This document shows, piece by piece, positions 1 to 10,106 of a stretch of 64,000 nt of DNA. Location: positions 124,001 through 188,000 of the forward strand of contig JAGTXO010000041.1 of the NCBI GenBank assembly GCA_019448385.1, read 5' to 3'. The position numbers and the translations under genes were made by a program. Origin of the DNA: Diacronema lutheri. Lineage: Eukaryota > Haptophyta > Pavlovophyceae > Pavlovales > Pavlovaceae. Position 1 is the first letter of the stretch. The number at the start of each line of letters is the position of its first letter. Below the pieces are notes generated by a model. It did not search any database and had not been told where the DNA came from. It worked only from the letters and a program-made list of their open reading frames with translations.

Positions 1-1946
1 ACATCGAAGATCGCGTGGATCTCGGAGGAGCTGTGCATCGGCTGCGGCATCTGCGTGAAGAAGTGCCCGTTTGACGCGATCTCGATCATTAACCTGCCAA
101 AGTCGCTCGAGTCGCAGACGACGCACCGCTACGGGCCCAACTCGTTCAAGCTGCACCGGCTGCCGCTGCCGCGGCCGGGGCAAGTGCTCGGGCTCGTTGG
201 CTCGAACGGCACGGGCAAGTCGACCGCGCTCAAGATCCTCGCCGGCAAGCAGAAGCCCAACCTGGGCGCCTTCGAAAGTCCGCCCGACTGGGAGGAGATC
301 CTCAGGTACTTCAGAGGCTCGGAGCTGCAGAACTACTTCACGCGCGTGCTCGAGGACGACCTCAAGGCGATCATCAAGCCGCAGTACGTCGACCACATCC
401 CGCGCGCTGTCAAGGGCCAGGTGGGCGAGATCCTGCGCAAGAAGGACGAGCGCAACGTCTACGACGCGAGGGACGGCAATGCCTCCATCCTCGACATCCT
501 TGACCTCAACGACGTGCAGGAGCGAAACGTTGAGGACCTGAGCGGCGGCGAGCTGCAGCGCTTCGCGATCGGCGTGGTCGTCGTGCAAGAGGCGCAGATC
601 TACATGTTCGACGAGCCCTCCTCCTACCTCGACGTCAAGCAGCGCCTCAACGCGGCGCGGTGCATCCGCTCGCTGCTCGCGCCAAAGACGTTCGTCATCT
701 GCGTCGAGCACGACCTGTCGGTGCTCGACTACCTGTCCGACTTCATCTGCTGCCTCTACGGGATGCCCGGCGCGTACGGCGTCGTGACGATGCCCTTCTC
801 CGTGCGCGAGGGGATCAACATCTTCCTCGCCGGCTTCATCCCGACTGAGAACATGCGCTTTCGCGACGAGGCGCTCACCTTCCGCGTCGCCGAGGTGGAC
901 GAGCGCAAGGGCGAGGCGGACAAGCACGACCGGTACGAGTACCCGGCGATGACCAAGACGATGGGCGCGTTCAAGCTCGAGATCAAGCCGGGCAAGTTCT
1001 CCGACTCGGAGATCCTCGTGCTCCTCGGCCAGAACGGCACGGGCAAGACGACCTTCATCCGGATGCTCGCTGGGATGCTCGAAGCGGACGACGGCACGCG
1101 CGTGCCCGAGCTCAACGTGTCGTACAAGCCGCAGAAGATCTCGCCAAAGTTTGACGGGTCGGTGCGCGCGCTGCTGCACAAGAAAATCCGCGACATGTAC
1201 GTCCACCCGCAGTTCGTCTCCGATGTGATGAAGCCGCTCAACATCGAGGCGCTCATCGACCAGGACGTGATGCACCTCTCCGGAGGCGAGCTGCAGCGCG
1301 TCGCCATCGCGCTCGCACTCGGCACCGTCGCCGACATCTATCTGATCGACGAGCCGTCCGCCTACCTCGACTCAGAGCAGCGCATCATCGCAGCGAAGGC
1401 GAGCCGCGCGCCGCCGCCGCCGCCTCCGCCGCCGCCGCGCGCGCCGCCGTCGCCGCCCGCCTCACGCGCGCGTGTGCGCCCGCGCCGGCCTCGCGCGCGC
1501 GCTCGATCGCTCGGGCAGGTGATCAAGCGTTTCATCATGCACTCGAAGAAGTGCGCCTTCATCGTCGAGCACGACTTCATCATGGCGACGTACCTCGCAG
1601 ACCGCGTGATCGTGTACGACGGCAGGCCGGGCGTCACGTGCACCGCGAACACGCCGCAGGCCCTGCTCTCGGGCATGAACCGCTTCCTCGAGGGGCTCGC
1701 GATCACCTTCAGGCGAGACCCGGAGAACCACCGGTGCGTAGCAGCGCGCGCGCGCGCGCGCGCGCGAGTGGCGCCGCGCGCAGCAGGCGCGCGCGGGTTG
1801 CGGCGCACGCCGCCCGACCGCGCGCGCGCGTCGCCGCGGCACGGCCCGCGCGCGCGCGCGCGCGCAGGCCACGCATCAATAAGTACGACTCGGTGAAGGA
1901 CAAGGAGCAAAAGGAGTCGGGCCAGTTCTTCTTCCTTGACGATTAG
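1..1946 (+). CDS. ABCE1: ABCE1 / RLI1 ribosome-recycling ATPase (5' end cut by window)
   Basis: Cytosolic Fe-S ABC protein that splits ribosomes after termination and assists initiation. The reading is already open at base 1 and starts inside the second 4Fe-4S motif ([13 protein letters not shown]). Two nucleotide-binding domains follow: Walker [10 protein letters not shown] and GQNGTGKTT, signatures [11 protein letters not shown] and [11 protein letters not shown], Walker [11 protein letters not shown] and [10 protein letters not shown]. The C-terminus ends FFFLDD, as is usual in the family. Exons fit 1..1398, 1519..1733 and 1868..1946. The first intron is GC-AG and a multiple of three, so the frame reads through it; the second is GT-AG and largely alternating CG. 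About 564 codons are present, so roughly the first 35 residues lie outside the window. The identification is secure. Confidence 0.97.
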
Positions 1947-2113
1947 GGCGCGCAACGCGCGGCGCGAGGCTTGTCGCCACCCTCGGCGGCCGCCGCGCAA
2001 GCCAGCTGGCGGCGGGCCGCTTGTCTGCCGAAGCACTGTGCCACCGAACCGCCAGCGGTCGAGCGGCAGGCGCAAGAGGCGTCGTGCGCTGTCGGCTGTA
2101 CCCGCGGCCGTCG

Positions 2114-2171
2114 CCCGCCCGGCGCAGAGGCCGTCCCTTGTGCAGTCTGGACGGCCTCTGCGCCGGGCGGG
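2114..2171. repeat. Perfect 23-bp hairpin between ABCE1 and EMG1
   Basis: Arms 2114..2136 and 2149..2171 are exact reverse complements, separated by a 12-base loop (cttgtgcagtct). It lies 168 bases after the ABCE1 stop and 73 bases before the EMG1 start, both on the plus strand. It could be a 3'-end or boundary structure, or a small inverted-repeat remnant. The rest of 1947..2243 shows no gene. Confidence 0.85.
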
Positions 2172-2243
2172 AGGTCAGTCACGTTGAGTCGTTGACTACC
2201 AGCTGGCTTTACTGTCCCACTCCCACGTGACCCTCTTCCGGCC

Positions 2244-3039
2244 ATGGCGGCCGTGCCGCAGAGCGCCGCGCCAGCGGATCCCAAACACGAGAAGCCGCGG
2301 CTGATCGTCGTCCTCGAGCGCGCGTGCCTCGAGATGGCCAAGGTGGGCAAGGACTACGTCCTGCTCGATTGCGACAACCACAAGAGCTTTTTGCTCAAGC
2401 ACAAGCGCAACCCCGCCGACTACCGGCCGGACATTCTCCACCAGGTGCTCGCGCGCGCGCACTCGCGCGTGCCGCGCGAGGGGGGGAGCTGCCGCGCGGC
2501 GTGGCCCCGTGCCGTTCATACCCGCCGCGCCGGCGCGCCCCGCGCCCCTTTGGATGGCGCAGTGCCTCCTCATCCTGCTCGACAGCCCGCTCAACAAGGC
2601 GGGGATGCTGCAGGTGTACATCCGCTCGCAGAAGGGCGTGCTCATCGAGGTCAACCCGCAAATACGCATCCCGCGCACGTTCAAGCGCTTCGCCGGTCTG
2701 ATGGTCCACCTGCTGCACAAGCTCAGCGTGAGCGCCATCGACAGCCCGGCCAAACTGATGCGCGTGATCAAAAACCCGATCACCGACCACCTTCCGCCCG
2801 GCTGCCGCAAGGTCAGCACGTCGGTCAAGGGGCGGCTTGTGAGCGCGAGCACGTTCGTGCCGACGCTTCCGATGGATCCGCCCACGGTCTTCGTCTTTGG
2901 CACCATGGCGCACGGCTCGGTGGAGGAGGCGGTCAACTGGACGGAGGAGACGGTCGCACTCTCAGAGTACCCGCTCTCCGGCGCTGCCGCGCTCGGCAGG
3001 CTGTGCGCGGCCTACGAGAACCATTTAAACATCCTCTGA
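2244..3039 (+). CDS. EMG1: EMG1/NEP1 18S rRNA pseudouridine N1-methyltransferase
   Basis: SPOUT-class methyltransferase of the small-subunit processome that methylates a pseudouridine in 18S rRNA in the nucleolus. Family blocks are plain: YVLLDCDNHK, YRPDILHQ, CLLILLDSPLNKAG, VLIEVNPQIRIPRTFKRF, GLMVHLLHKL and VIKNPITDHLPPGC. Exons are 2244..2444 and 2563..3039, giving 225 residues. The 118-base intron has a GTGCTC donor and a CGCAG acceptor and falls exactly between LHQ and CLL. The start is the first ATG of the exon (gccATGgcg). The stop lies only 21 bases from the stop of the convergent kinase gene, so the 3' UTRs must overlap or be very short. Confidence 0.96.
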
Positions 3040-3060
3040 CCTGCGCCAGTGCCTTCCTGA

Positions 3061-6000
3061 TCAGAACGAGTCAAAGGTGCCAGGCGGGATGGCCACCGTC
3101 CGGAAGGCGCGCGACTTGGTGTCCACCTCGTCGTAATGGTCAAAGTGAGAGTCGTCTGCAGGGCGAGGGGCGGAGCGCGGCGGGGCGTGGCGCTTGGCCG
3201 CGCGCGCATGGGATGGGCTGCGGGCGAATCTGATCGCCGCGCACGCGCGCGCGCGCGCGCACCGAAAGCGCCCCTGATCGTCGGCACGTACGGAGCGGCA
3301 ATCTTTTTGGCCTCGAGAGCGCCCCAGTCGATGCCCGCAAACCATGGCTGCTCCTTCACCTGGGGCGGGCCGGCGCGCATTGAGCACCGCCGGCAAGGGC
3401 GGAGGCGCTGCGCTCGGCGCGGGCAATGCCACGCCGCGCGTCCTCGGGCGACGCAAGGTGCGCGCGCGGCTCGGCGCGCGCGCACCTCCTGCCCATGCGT
3501 GGACGCGCCGATCCTCTTGGCCGGGTTCACCTCGATCAGGCGCACGAGCAGCGCCTTCGCGTCGGCGGAGAAGCGGGCGGGCAAGCGCATCTTCCCCTTG
3601 ACGATCTTCTCATAGAGCACCATCGGCTCCGGGTCGGAGAAAGGCGGGTGGCCAGCGAGGAGCTCGTAGGCGAGGATGCCGACCGTCCACCAGTCGACGC
3701 CAATGTCGTGCGACTTGTTCAAAATGATCTCGGGCGCGAGGTACTCTGGCGTGCCGCACAGCGTGAGCGAACGATCTAGGATCTGCGAGCGTGCGGGCGC
3801 GTGCGAGCCGCCGGCGTGCGCGCGTGAGCGCTGCGCCGCGCCGCGCCGCGCCGCGCCGCGCCGCGCCGCGCCGCGCCGCGTGCCGCGTGCCACGTGCCGC
3901 GTGCCGCGCGCCGCGGGCCACGTGCCGCGGGCCGCGGGCGTTGCTGCCGCCGCCGCCGCCAACGGCGCGCGCGCCTGCTTTGCAAAGCCAAAGTCGACGA
4001 GCTTGGCGTAGCCCTGGTCGTCGATGAGCAGGTTTTCGGGCTTGAGGTCGCGGTACGCGATCCGCCTCTGGTGCATGTACGCGAACGCGGCGACGACGCA
4101 CGCCGTGTAGAAGCGCGCATGGTCGTCGCACATCGGCCCCGTGCGCTGCAGGCGCGAGAAGAGCTCGCCGCCCAAGCAGACCTCCATCAGCATATAGAGC
4201 TTGTCCTCGTCCTGGTAGGTGGCGACGAGCTGTATGATAAAGGCATGCGAGCACTGCTGCAGCAGCGCCTTCTCCTGCATGAGGTGCGCCTCCTGCTTCA
4301 TATGCACGAGCTGCCGCTTGTCGAGCGCCTTTAGAGCATACGCCTTGCCACCGTGCCGCACGAGCCGCACGCGCCCAAACGTGCCGACGCCGAGCGTGCG
4401 TAGCTGCTCGAGCTGGGCAAACTCGATATGCGCCTTGCCAGCGTTCGCCTCCTTGCGCACCGCCTCCGCCTCGACGGCCCTCGCGATGATCTCGTCGAGC
4501 GAGCCGAGCGCGGCGGCGAACCTCTCGGCGTCCACCGAGTAGAGGACGAGCTGCTCCGTCAGAGCGACGACTGCGTGCGCGCGCGGGGGGGGGGGGGGGG
4601 GGGGGGGGGGGGCTGAGGAAGAAGGAACATACGGCACGTTGTTTTGTGCGAGGCGGGGAGCGGCGTGCTCGCCGCTCCAGGTGGGGCATAACGCGCGGGT
4701 TGCGTGCGGCTGGGCGAACCGCTGACGGTCGATGGCTGGTGCGCGCTCTGCGCGAGCAGCTCGCGCTCGCCGAAGAACTCGGTCGGCCCAAGCTGCTCGA
4801 GCTCGCGCCCGTCCCTGCGCAGCGAGACCGTCCCCGCCTTGACGACGCAGAAGCCGCACGATGACCGCTCGCCCTGCGCGACCACCTCGTCGCCGCGCGC
4901 GTAGCGCAGCGTGCTGAGCTGCGCGGCAAAGTCGCGCTTCTGCAGGTCGGTGAGTGGCGCAAAGAGCGGGATGCTCTCAATCACCTTTGTGCACAAGTTG
5001 GTCTCGAGCGCCGAAGCCAAATCGCCGATCAGTTGGTGGAAGTCGGACGCGAGCAGCTGCAGACAGAGCACGCGTCCCACCGCGACGACGTTGGCCGAAC
5101 GCTTCTGGTCCTCGCGCACGCCGAGCGACGAGCGCGGCGTCGCGAAGGGCGCCGCGGTGTTCACCGCGTTCTCGCCGAAGAACTGGCCAGCGTGCAGCCG
5201 GAGGATCTCGCCGGGCGGGGCGCTCCCACTGGCCAGCTCGTGCAGTTGCACCGACACCTCGCCAGACTGGCAAGGGGAAAAAAGGGAGAGGGTTGGGGGG
5301 GGGGGGGGAGCATTGTGGGCACACGGCGGAGGTGGAAGCGCACAGCTCAGCCAAGCGCAGCGCGAGTGCGCGCGCGCCCACACGCACGCCCAACGCACTC
5401 TGCGACAGCGCTCCGCGCGCGTGGGCTTGCGCTGCGTGCGCCCGCGGCCCCTCCACTCGGACGCGGCGCCCGCGGCCCCTCCACTCGGACGCAACGACCG
5501 CGGCCCCTCCACTCGGACGCGGCGACCGCGGCCCCTCCACTCGGACGCGGCGCCCGCGGCCCCTCCACTCGGACGCAACGACCGCGGCCCCTCCACTCGG
5601 ACGCAACGACCGCGCGTCAGCTCGTGCGACGGCGGCCCGCTCGTCCGACGGCCGTGCGCGCGCCTTGATGAAGAAGATCGCGTTGGCCACGTCGCCCTTG
5701 CGCACGATGTATTCGCCGTCCTTGTACGCGCGCGCCACCATGCACCGCGCGAGCGCCGCCCGCTGCGCGTGCGTGAGCGAGCGGAAGATGTCGACCGCCT
5801 TGAGGAACTCGTCGTGCGCCTCGACGTTGGCCTGCGTCACCGTCCCGCGGAACGCTCGCCGGCCGAGCGCCCACAGCGTCCCGTCCGCCGCGCAGCGGAT
5901 GGTCGCAGCGCGCGGCGAGTTGTATAGCACGGCGAGCTCGCCAAACATGGCGCCGCTGCTGTACGTGCTCACCGCAACGGGCGAGTCGTCAAGGAAGGCC

Positions 6001-6525
6001 TGCACGCGCGAGGGGCGCCGATGCGACGCGATCCGCCGGCCGTCCGAAGCGCACGCAAGCGTGCGCGAGCTTTGCAAGGACAGTGCGGCGAGCGCGCGCG
6101 CGCGCGCCAGTCGCGCGCGCGCGCCGGCAATGCACGAGCAGGCGCGCGCGCGCACCTGGAACTCGCCCGAGCCAACGAGGAAGAGCCGGTCGCCCTCGTC
6201 GCCCTGCACGATCACCTCGTCGCCTGCACAGCAATGCACGTCGCACATCTGCTCGGCGAGTTCGCGGAGCGTGTGCTCGTCGAACATCTCAAAGAAGCTG
6301 GTCTCGGCCAGCGCGGCCGCAAGGAAGGCCGTCGTTTCCGCTGGCTGGGCGTACTTCACCTGCAGCAGCACGGGCGCGTGCAGCGGCACGTCTCGCGCCG
6401 CGTCGAGCGACGCGCCGCCAGACCTGCCCGCGGGAGCGAACGGTGCAAGCGGCGCGCACCTTGGTGAACGCCGATAGATCCTCATGGCCCGTTGTCACCG
6501 CCACACGCCGCTTGTCTCGCCGCAT
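3061..6525 (-). CDS. Cyclic-nucleotide-dependent (PKG-type) protein kinase
   Basis: AGC-family Ser/Thr kinase with N-terminal cyclic-nucleotide-binding domains, as in protist cGMP-dependent kinases. Eight exons fit: 6525..6460, 6359..6156, 5999..5664, 5266..4720, 4570..3975, 3782..3486, 3359..3263 and 3155..3061, encoding 745 residues. Three cNMP-binding domains appear. The clearest phosphate cassettes are FGELAVLYNSPRAA and FGERELLAQ...STV; the middle one (FGENAVN...) is degenerate. The kinase shows GVGTFGRV, YALKAL, YRDLKPENLL, DFGFAK, CGTPEYLAPE and an AGC C-tail with SHFDHYDE. Donors include two GC sites (introns 3 and 5). Intron 3 holds a 28-bp minisatellite and intron 4 a 28-base C tract on the sense strand. 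The first exon (22 residues) is the least certain. cGMP rather than cAMP specificity is inferred from architecture only. Confidence 0.9.
4585..4612 (-). repeat. 28-nt poly-C (sense) tract in kinase intron 4
   Basis: Uninterrupted G run on the plus strand, C on the coding strand, just upstream of the acceptor cgcacgcag. It sits where a polypyrimidine tract belongs. Confidence 0.9.
5444..5611. repeat. 28-bp minisatellite, six copies, in kinase intron 3
   Basis: Six head-to-tail 28-bp units share a core gcggcccctccactcggacg with variable 8-base tails (caacgacc, cggcgacc, cggcgccc). The array lies wholly inside the 397-base intron 3 of the kinase. A 14-base G run (C on the sense strand) follows at 5295..5308 near the acceptor. 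Confidence 0.9.
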
Positions 6526-6834
6526 AACATTGTCGACCGGCTTGTCCCCGGGCTGCGATTCGGGAGCGCGCGCGCACGCGCGCGTCGCACGGGACACGCG
6601 AGGTTGGGCGCGCGTGCGCGACGATAGACGGCGCAGAGTGCCAACAACAAGGCATGCGACACACCAGCAACGTGCTCGCCGCGGCCGGCGTGCCGCCACA
6701 ATTCCCCATTCGCTCAGGGCACCACCCGGAGCCGCGCGTGGACCGAGGTGCGCAGCCGCAACTTCTGCGACATTTCCGTATCCAGCACTTGAAAAGCCCG
6801 CGGCCAAGGAAAGAAAGACGGCCATCGTGCCAGC
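6526..6834. promoter_or_regulatory. Intergenic spacer between divergent kinase and TMEM50 genes
   Basis: 309 bases separate the two start codons, so both promoters should lie here. No TATA box is obvious. Positions 6744..6761 (ccgaggtgcgcagccgca) recur exactly at 9944..9961 upstream of the light-harvesting gene. No coding feature is recognised. Confidence 0.5.
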
Positions 6835-7354
6835 ATGACGCTGGCGGAGCGAGGCGTCCCGGTCGCATCGATCGGGAGCCTCGCCGCGGGCCTGCTCTTC
6901 GGCATCGGCTGGTACGTGTGGATCGACGGCTGCGCATGGGCCTCGCACGTGCATGGGTACAACGTCAACGGCGCTTACTGGGTGCGCGCACTTGCGCTGC
7001 CGAACGCGCGCGCGCGAGCGCACGGCGCCTCGTCCAACTGCGAATGCGTACGCTGGTCGCCGGCGCGCGGATGCGGCCAGGTGCCCGGGCTACTGCAAAC
7101 GCTCTCGCTCGTGATGGTCAACGTGTTGAATTGGGGAATGCTGTCCGACGACGCCGCGTTTGACACGGAGAACTCTGCTGCGATCGCGAAGTGCTGGGTC
7201 TTCTCAGCATTTGTCGTCGCCTTCTCCGGCGTGATTGGCGCAGTCTGGATCATGGTGAACGAGAACAACGCGCCGAGCGGAGAGGGCTCGATGTGGCCGG
7301 CCGTCGCCGGGTGAGGCGACGCGACGCGCGCGCCGATGCGGCGCGCGCCGGAAG

Positions 7355-7387
<33 letters not shown>

Positions 7388-7520
7388 ACTTACACACACT
7401 TACACACACACGACGGCGCGACTCGTTACCCTGCCGAGCAGGTTGCTCCAGAACGTGTTCATCTTCCTCGGCTCGCTCATCTTCCGCTTTGCGCGCATGC
7501 AGCAAGAATCCAGCTTTTGA
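6835..7520 (+). CDS. TMEM50/Vps68-like four-helix membrane protein
   Basis: Small integral membrane protein of the TMEM50 (UPF0220/Vps68) family, associated with ER and endosomal membranes in other eukaryotes. Exons 6835..6981, 7081..7310 and 7442..7520 give 151 residues. Hydrophobic segments fall near residues 11-30, 50-65 (LLQTLSLVMVNVLNWGML), 85-105 (VFSAFVVAFSGVIGAVWIM) and 128-142 (LLQNVFIFLGSLIFRF). The last matches the family's conserved NV-IF-SLIF-F end. Introns: the first is 99 bases with donor GTGCGC; the second is 131 bases with donor GTGAGG and a 32-base C run. The start is the first ATG, 309 bases from the divergent kinase start. Confidence 0.85.
7356..7387 (+). repeat. 32-nt poly-C tract in TMEM50-like intron 2
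   Basis: An uninterrupted run of 32 C on the coding strand, followed by ac/tacac-rich sequence before the acceptor cgagcag. Same sense orientation as the tracts in the kinase and TMEM41-like introns. Confidence 0.9.
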
Positions 7521-7666
7521 GCGCGGCGCGGAGGCTCGGGCATGAACCGGCATCCTCGATCCCTCGTGCGGCCGGTCTCGGAAATTGTACAGCGACTTGA
7601 CGCCACAGTTGATTCGCGATTCAATCAGCCTCAGTGGGCTGACAGCAGGCGCGAGCGACACCGAAT

Positions 7667-9105
7667 TTAGAAGAGGACGCGGGTCTTGACATCAAAGGGC
7701 ATCTCGCGGAGCATCTGCACAACGTCGCGCGACACCTCGCGGTTGAGGTCGATGATCACGTATCCAATGTTCTCGTCCGTGCCGAGCAGCTGCGCGTTCA
7801 CGTTTGCGCCCGCCTCGGAGAGGAGGTTGTTAATTTTGGACAGCACGCCCGGCTCATTGCGGTGCATGTTGAGGATGCGGTGCGACTTTGGCTTAAGGGG
7901 GAGCTCGAGCGAGGGGAAGTTGACCGCGCCCGTCGTTGAGCCCTGGTTGATGAACGCCTTGAACGACGCGGCCACCTCGAGGCCTATCGCACGCTGCGCC
8001 TCCATCGTGGACCCGCCAATGTGCGGCGTGAGGATCGTGTTCGGGCAGCCGCGCAGCTCCGTCTCAAAGACGGCCTCGCCGTTGCCCGCAGGCTCGGACG
8101 GGAACACGTCGACGGCCGCGCCGCCGAGGTGGCCGCTCTGCAGCACCGCCGCGAGCGCGGCGGGGTCGATCTGCGCGGCGGCCGGCGCGTGCCGCGCGCG
8201 CGCTCGCGTGAGACGGGCGGCGCGCGTCGGCGCGCGCTGCGCGCGCGAGACCCACGACCACCTCGCGGAGTCATCAGGAGGACGCGCGCGCGACGCACCA
8301 CCTCGCCGCGCGCGGCGTTGATGAAGAAGGCGCCCTTCTTCATCTGCGCGAATTGCTTGGCGCCAAACATGCCGCGCGTCGAGTCGTTGCGCGGCACGTG
8401 CAGCGAGACGTAGTCCGCTTCCTGCAGCAGGGCGTCAAGCGACTCGCAAAATTCGGCGTTACCCAGATTGAGCTTAGGCGAGATGTCGTAGAACTTGACC
8501 TTGAGGCCAATGTTCTCCGCGAGGATCGAGAGCTGCGTGCCCACGTGCCCGTAGCCCACAATGCCGAGCAGCTTGCCGCGCACCTCGCAGCAGCCCTTGG
8601 CCACCTTGTACCACGCGCCGCGGTGGCACTCAGCACTGCGGTCCATCAGCCCGCGCGAGAGCGCGATGATCTCGCCGATCACGAGTTCGGCTGCGCGCGC
8701 CCAGCCGCGTGGGCGAGTGACGCGTTGGCGCGGCGCGCGCTCGCGCGCGCGCTCGCGCGCGCGCGTTGCGCGCGCACCGACCGAGCGCGTGTTGGAGAAG
8801 GGCGCGTTGAACACTGGGATGCCGCGCGAGGCGGCGTAGGCCAGGTCGACGCGGTCCGTGCCGATGCAGAAACAGCCGATGCACAGCAGCTTGGGCGCGT
8901 GCTTGAGCATCGCCTCGTTCATCGGCGTTTTGCTGCGGATCCCGACCGCGTGCGTCGTCTTGAGCTCTTCGATGAGCTGCTCCATCGGCATGGACTCGGC
9001 GGTCGTGACAGTGAAGCCGTCCTTGCGCAGGTCGTCCACCGCCACCTGGTGCACGTTCTCGAGCAGCAGAATCTTGATCTTGTCTTTGGGGTAAGAAGTC
9101 GTCAT
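7667..9105 (-). CDS. D-3-phosphoglycerate dehydrogenase (SerA-type, with ACT domain)
   Basis: First enzyme of the phosphorylated serine pathway: NAD-dependent oxidation of 3-phosphoglycerate. Exons 9105..8778, 8690..8299 and 8170..7667 encode 407 residues, the length of the bacterial-type short enzyme with one ACT domain. Visible are the substrate-domain block GCFCIGTDRVDL...NAPFSNTRSV, the NAD fold GIVGYGHVGTQL, the active-site arginine region INAARGEV, the DVFPSEP segment and the catalytic His in LTPHIGGST. The C-terminal ACT domain begins at RILNMHRNEPGVLSKIN. Donors are GTGCGC and GTGCGT. No obvious plastid presequence is seen, so a cytosolic location is the default guess. An 81-base spacer separates it from the next plus-strand gene. 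Confidence 0.95.
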
Positions 9106-9186
9106 CGCGCTGCGGCTCTGCGGAGAGCCGGCCGCTTTTCTTTCGTCGAAAGCATCGGAGCTGCGTGGCGCCTTTTGTCCGCCATC
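9106..9186. promoter_or_regulatory. 81-bp bidirectional promoter spacer
   Basis: Only 81 bases lie between the phosphoglycerate dehydrogenase start (minus) and the small basic protein start (plus), so the two genes must share promoter sequence. No TATA box is seen. Confidence 0.55.
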
Positions 9187-9378
9187 ATGGGCAAGTCGGC
9201 GAAGATCTTCAAGGCGGCGGACGCGCGGCCTGAGAAGAGGAAGCGCGGCGGCAATCCGTCGCTCATGGGCGTGGAGAAGGTGAGCAAGCAAGAGGCACGC
9301 AAGCAGAAGGATGCCAAGATGGACAGCTTCCAGCGCGCGATCGCCTCTGCCAAGTCCAAGAGGAAAGGGCAGCCGTGA
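9187..9378 (+). CDS. Small Lys-rich hypothetical protein (63 aa)
   Basis: A single-exon frame starts ATGGGCAAGTCG and encodes a highly basic 63-residue protein (MGKSAKIFKAADAR... ending KSKRKGQP), with repeated KR/KQ patches that could serve as nuclear or nucleolar signals. I do not recognise the family. Small MGKSAK-starting basic proteins occur in other eukaryotes, but that resemblance is weak. Support comes from its position directly opposite the dehydrogenase start and from a codon composition less extreme than its surroundings. Confidence 0.5.
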   Translation: MGKSAKIFKAADARPEKRKRGGNPSLMGVEKVSKQEARKQKDAKMDSFQRAIASAKSKRKGQP

Positions 9379-9521
9379 ACGCACGAGCGATGAGGTTGCA
9401 CGTGGCGCTTGGCGCGCGCGCGTGGCCTCTCCGCCGGTTGGCGGTGGTCGCGAAGGCGGAGCACCGGCAGCTCATGCGCGGTCGCCTCAACGCACGCCGC
9501 CGCGGCATGCCCCTCGTCGCA

Positions 9522-10105
9522 CTCGCGATGCTCACTGCTGCGGGCATGCTCCCCCAAGGTGTGGAGCGTGGACGCCAGACTGGAGTCTGCAGCAGTCTGC
9601 AGCAGTCTGGCGCAGGCGCACGTCTCTGCGCGCGTCTTTGCGCGCCTGCGCTTTCGAGCGTTTGAGTGACGTGGTGGCGCCGGGCGACGGCGTGGCACGA
9701 TGGCGCGCTGCGCGTTTTCGGCCTCGCCGGGCGCACTTGGGTGGCCACGAGCGTGCGCACAACCGCTGTGCTCGTCCGAAAGCAATGAGGCGGCGGTGCG
9801 ACGTGACGCCGAAGGCCCACGGGCACGGGGATGGGTCGAGGCCAGAGCGTGGCGTGCGCGCTTCATTTGCACCGTCCGCGCTCACTTTCAAAAGATCTTA
9901 ATTAAGCAAAAGTTTCCTCCCGCCCTATTATTTGCGGCCGACTCCGAGGTGCGCAGCCGCATCTCGCCCAGAAGCTCGTGGCTTGGCGGCCAGCGGCCGG
10001 GGCGCCGCAGAGGGCCACATTCGACCGCAACCGCTCATTCGCCCCGCACCCTCCGCCATTCACCGATGTGCGACGCTTGCCGCACCTGCCGACCCCCGCA
10101 GAGAC
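9522..10105 (+). pseudogene. Relic of a tandem light-harvesting gene copy
   Basis: Positions 9522..9565 match the end of exon 1 and the start of the intron of the intact light-harvesting gene (10698..10741) at 41 of 44 bases. Positions 9992..10105 resemble the 3' part of the same intron (10772..10894), including an identical agcggccggggcgcc block and a common cgcagagac end. Between them, 9566..9991 shows nothing coding. This looks like what is left of an upstream duplicate, so the intact gene's 5' flank is partly old intron sequence. Confidence 0.7.
9883..9935 (+). promoter_or_regulatory. AT-rich candidate promoter of the light-harvesting gene
   Basis: A short AT-rich island (ctttcaaaagatcttaatta, then ctattatttgc) stands out in otherwise very GC-rich sequence about 175-225 bases before the light-harvesting start. 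The ctattattt part could act as a TATA-like element. The shared 18-mer at 9944..9961 follows immediately. Confidence 0.4.
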
Positions 10106-10106
10106 C

